Source: Thuidium tamariscinum (lineage: Eukaryota > Streptophyta > Bryopsida > Hypnales > Thuidiaceae). From it: a stretch of 64,000 nt of DNA. The DNA lies in assembly GCA_947034885.2 (NCBI GenBank), contig OX344758.2, positions 18,689,067 through 18,753,066 of the forward strand, read 5' to 3'. A program made the position numbers and the translations under genes. Below the pieces are notes generated by a model that saw only the letters and a list, made by a program, of their open reading frames with translations, did no database searches and was not told where the DNA came from. This document shows, in pieces, positions 60,755 through 64,000 of the stretch. Positions within the stretch are counted from its first letter, which is position 1. Each line of letters starts with the position of its first letter.

Positions 60755-62503
60755 TAGTGTTCTTACAACAATATTGTACATATGAGATAGGAATTTGTAA
60801 AGACTATCACTTTAAGAAAGAAATTACAAATGGATTCACTTACTCAAATAGAAAATTTTCCACTGCCAAGATTATACAATTCTCAACACTTTTCAAAGTT
60901 GTTCACAAAAAAATGAAGAGGCTAATGCTTAAGTGAAAACACAAGAATTGTGCTCAAAGTTGAATTCCAAACTTCATTTGGACATAGTATAATAGCTTCC
61001 TTCAAAAAAAAATTGAACTAGAAGAAGTGGGAGAAGCAAGCTAAAAATTGGCTTGAGATATTGAAGCCTCATGTAAGAGCTATAAACAAATTTCAAAGGG
61101 GAGATAGAAAGGACATTTTTTTTTAACATTTTCAAATACCTAAGTATTTGAAATTTGTCCATAACTTTTATGTTGAGTATTGAAATCTCAAACGGATTTT
61201 TGTAGATGAAAGTTTACTTGATTCCCCAACTTTTCTTAGTTTGAAGTATTTTGAAAAATTATAGTCTATTATGTCTAAATGAGGTCTAAAATTTGACTTT
61301 TATCACAATTCCTACGTTTCCACTTTTCCATGAGTGGAGGAGTTCTTTTTTGTCCTAATTCATATATCTCACATGGTTTGTTTCATCCATCACTACCCCA
61401 TTAGTATAAAGAGCTTCTCTCCTCTCCTACTTCAACACAAAATTGGCAAAAAGACTCCAAAGAGTTTGTGTCACAAAAAATGACATATGTGGCACAAAAG
61501 CCACATCATTGGTTTAACTTTTTCATTGAAAATTTTGTGCACTTTTGCATTCTATTATACTTTGATGGAAAAATCAAATTTAAACTAAAATGAAATCAAA
61601 TTGCAAGATCTTCACAAGCTGTGGAGCAACCTTCTACCGGCAAGCAATTTTCTCTAATCTGCCCACATCCCAACCCTGCCCACGAAAGAGGCTATGTAGG
61701 ACAATGTGCCAAACACACCCCCTGTAATGACACCAAAATTAAAACTAAGAGCAAGTGAGAATAGCCCCTAAATTGCATAAGTAGAAATAGAAATAGTTAT
61801 TTTGTCAAGTACAGTGATATGACATCAAGCACTGGACATCTATTTTTTTATTTTTGCCCTAAACTTTTTTATCCTCAACACTCGACACCAATGTCATAAA
61901 ATTCTATCTATCAATGATCGTGACAAAATTGACCTTTTGTTGTTGCATTATCTAATGTATCATTATTGACCTTGAAAGATTTCTAAAGCCCATTTGTGGT
62001 GACAACATGGTATTTTTGGTGTATTTGACATGGAAGGTGTATAAACTGAAGTGTACAATAGACAAGTGACAAAAGTTTGTCGGTGAGTCAAATCCCATGA
62101 CACATTACACTTTCAATTTGGATCATTATTGTACTCTCCACATCTAAGAAACTTCAAAATTTTCAGTGGTATGTGCAGTACTAGTGCATAATAATGTTGA
62201 AATGTTGAAATGATATCCAATTGAAAGATGCAAAATTTAAAATTAATATTACAAAACAAATGATAAATATTAACATAATTTTCTGTGGCATAAAGAATTC
62301 CTTATAAACTTTCAAAGGCAGAGGTTCAAGATTGTAGGAGGCTATATAGAGTATATCCTATGTGAATCTAAAATCCATCGAAGCATGCTACAAAGATGTT
62401 AAGAGTATCAAACCAAAGCCCAAACAAGATAAAATTGAAGGAAACTGTACCCAAACTTGTCCCTTCGCAAAGTTCCTTCTTCCCTCAACTTGTGGCGGAT
62501 CAG
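60755..62503. other. AT-rich intergenic, no gene seen
   Basis: This is the region downstream of the minus-strand IFT56 gene. No coding sequence is recognised. The word TTGTCCATAACTTTTA (about 61156) resembles the interior of the split MITE (about 3872 and 31462), so a decayed family copy may be present. Confidence 0.45.
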
Positions 62504-63655
62504 TCACAAGGAAATGCACTCCTTGGCCCATTTCTTGATAGTCCGCACAATGTACTCAGCCTTCAATGCACAATGTACACACACAAATACTAAGGTAAGA
62601 GTCCATAAACCCTAAAAACCCTAAACCCTAAACCCGTAAAAAAAAACTATTCCTATCTGCACAAGTGAAATTTTTTGAAGATGAATGCATGCGCACCTCA
62701 GACTTGTTTGAATTTTGAAGAAGGGCGAGAACATCCAAGAGAGTTTCTTTGGGCTCTTCGCCTGAGACGACATTCTGAAAAACTCCAATTAAGGCTCCCC
62801 TTTTGCCTTCCCAAAATTCAGAGGAGTCGTCCATTCTTCCGAGTAGATCAAATGCCTTTGCAGCATATAAATACTGTCCCGTTTTGTAGCACTCGTTGGC
62901 AATTAGCAGCAACAAACTGTAGTCACAAGAAAACATATTCAACAGTTAATTAGTTCTCAAATATTTATCAAGTTCTGTTTCATTCAGGTGGGAACATACA
63001 CCCATATCCATCAATTTACTTGAATTTTCTCCTAAAGAATAATGAGACTGATTAAAAAGTGACGTGAATGGTCCCTTGTAAAGATTCTCCACAAAAGAAA
63101 AACCTAATATTCAGCGATGGTTCAATGTACTGTACAATAGAATATGGAAATTGGCCTAGAGCTCTAGGTGACAAAGATGGAGAGCCCTACTCAATTCTAC
63201 CTTTGAAAATTTGCAGAAAACCATATGTTTCATATTCTCCAACTTTCTGAGTTTCCATTCGCTTAATGAGGAAAATGAAATTCCCAACAACTCCATACCT
63301 CCACATATGCTGAAGTAACTAGAGTGATGGAAATGGGTGTTCCCACCTGAGGACTTGACCACCTTATTCCAAGAGATTCTGATCAAATTACAGTTGGCAG
63401 AAGACACATGGTCTGCAACCTGAGGGATGCACTGGAAGCCTCTGTGCTCAAATACAGCTCCCAAGCAAGGCCGGCTTTGTCTGTTGCAATGTAACAATAG
63501 CAAAGGCATGCTTGGTAATGGTAGTCGCTACGAAAATTTTCATTGCTAATCTGCAGCAAGGCATCCTCCGCCTCCTGATAACTCCCTGACGCAGCTAGTG
63601 CCATTCCATAGTTCCAGTTAAATTCATCCTGCCCTTCCGAATAATCTTTTATGGA
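62504..63655 (-). CDS. IFT56: Intraflagellar transport protein 56 (IFT56/TTC26/DYF-13), C-terminal part
   Basis: The last three exons, 63655-63420, 62916-62697 and 62560-62504, join in phase at GT/AG borders and end at a normal stop. They encode about 171 residues with tetratricopeptide-like helices: FNWNYGMALAASGSYQEAED, LAWELYLSTE, LIANECYKTGQYLYAAKAFD, then EFWEGKRGALIGVFQ and the conserved end AEYIVRTIKKWAKE. These match the C-terminal third of animal and algal IFT56 residue by residue in many places. IFT56 is a peripheral subunit of IFT complex B that loads motility proteins into cilia; in a land plant its only expected role is building sperm flagella. The 5' exons lie beyond the window. 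The acceptor at 63655 is the best one, though the frame stays open to 63682. No lesion is seen. Confidence 0.92.
62607..62635. repeat. Short telomere-like CCCTAAA tract in an IFT56 intron or junction
   Basis: Four CCCTAAA-type units occur, some with extra A bases, between the last two IFT56 exons. It is the plant telomere repeat (TTTAGGG) on the minus strand and is common as telo-box or interstitial sequence. Confidence 0.8.
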
Positions 63656-63817
63656 CTGCCACACACGCGACCAGTGGACCATGTCAAATATTCAACGAAA
63701 GCAACAGATCACTTCCCAATTGATCTTCTTATCTGCAGAAATAGTGATCACACGATAGAGGATACTAAAACCATCGAATCCTTTTGACTGACCTCTATTT
63801 CCAGCCACAATTCACCT

Positions 63818-64000
63818 CTTCCAACCAACAATGGGTAGGCATTGATTTAGCAAGTTGGGTTTATGCATGACTCGGATAATAGTGTCTGTTGCCACTGATC
63901 TTGAAATGGAAATAAATCTCTCTACTATTTCTTCAATAGTGGTCCACAACTTCCCACTTTGAATGATTGCATACGAAATCATCTGATATTCAAGGTATGA
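63818..64000 (-). other. Open frame running off the right edge
   Basis: From the window end the minus strand is open for about 59 codons to a TGA near 63820 (includes LWTTIEEIVERFISISRSVA). It does not match IFT56 and has no recognised domain. It could be an exon of an unknown gene or chance. Confidence 0.2.

Noticed and set aside
62607-62635. Chromosome end or true telomere
   Set aside because: Only about four CCCTAAA-type units, inside a gene, with ordinary coding DNA on both sides.
1-64000. CRISPR arrays, rRNA, tRNA genes or integrated viral genes
   Set aside because: Nothing with the needed repeats, folds or protein motifs was seen; the content is eukaryotic nuclear DNA with DNA transposons.

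Overview
The window looks like nuclear DNA of a land plant with swimming sperm: most likely a bryophyte, lycophyte or fern, less likely a cycad or Ginkgo. The right edge carries the last three exons of the intraflagellar-transport gene IFT56/TTC26, which has a role only where cilia or flagella are built. The rest is plant-like: a plant-type LRAT/NC-domain protein, a relic of the plant F-box/SNF2/RING helicase family, plant CACTA, mariner and hAT transposons, and TTTAGGG-type telomere-like repeats. Introns with clear GT/AG borders rule out a prokaryote.

Layout. 1-4.3 kb: repeat DNA, an AT/GT microsatellite, an intact single-exon LRAT-domain gene (minus strand) with a promoter region, and ends of an inverted-repeat element family (motif GGGTGATTGCAAGAAAC). 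4282-31456: one giant CACTA (En/Spm) transposon of about 27.2 kb with matching CACTAGAAGAAAA ends and a TTT/TTT target duplication. It holds a four-exon TNP2-type transposase gene on the minus strand with one internal stop. A divergent gene on the plus strand resembles the plant Transposase_24 family and also has one internal stop. A captured receptor-kinase fragment lies near the right end, and a 196-bp palindromic mini-CACTA with its own CTT/CTT duplication is nested inside. The big element itself appears to sit inside an older element of the GGGTGATTGCAAGAAAC family.

32.3-36.9 kb: a DD39D mariner-like transposase broken by one stop and one frameshift, then a 721-bp MITE. 37-40.7 kb: AT-rich DNA with a fold-back element, a nearly C-free polypurine tract and a group of palindromic TTCAAGT sites. 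40.7-42.7 kb: a DUF7869-type gene, probably transposon-derived, with two in-frame TGA codons. Its 3' end collides with a three-exon gene for a Crinkler/RHS-like P-loop protein (42.6-45.7 kb, minus strand), which includes a 39-nt micro-exon. Upstream of that gene is a two-exon relic of the plant F-box/SNF2/RING helicase.

47-53 kb: an unidentified broken fragment, a hAT-type (ZNF862-like) transposase gene and an orphan 254-codon gene, all minus strand. 53-62.5 kb: AT-rich intergenic DNA with an 805-bp MITE. 62.5-63.7 kb: the 3' end of IFT56.

Most of the sequence is therefore nested transposons. The probable host genes are the LRAT gene, IFT56, perhaps the Crinkler-like gene and the 254-codon orphan. 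All domain names come from recognising motifs by eye; no search was run.
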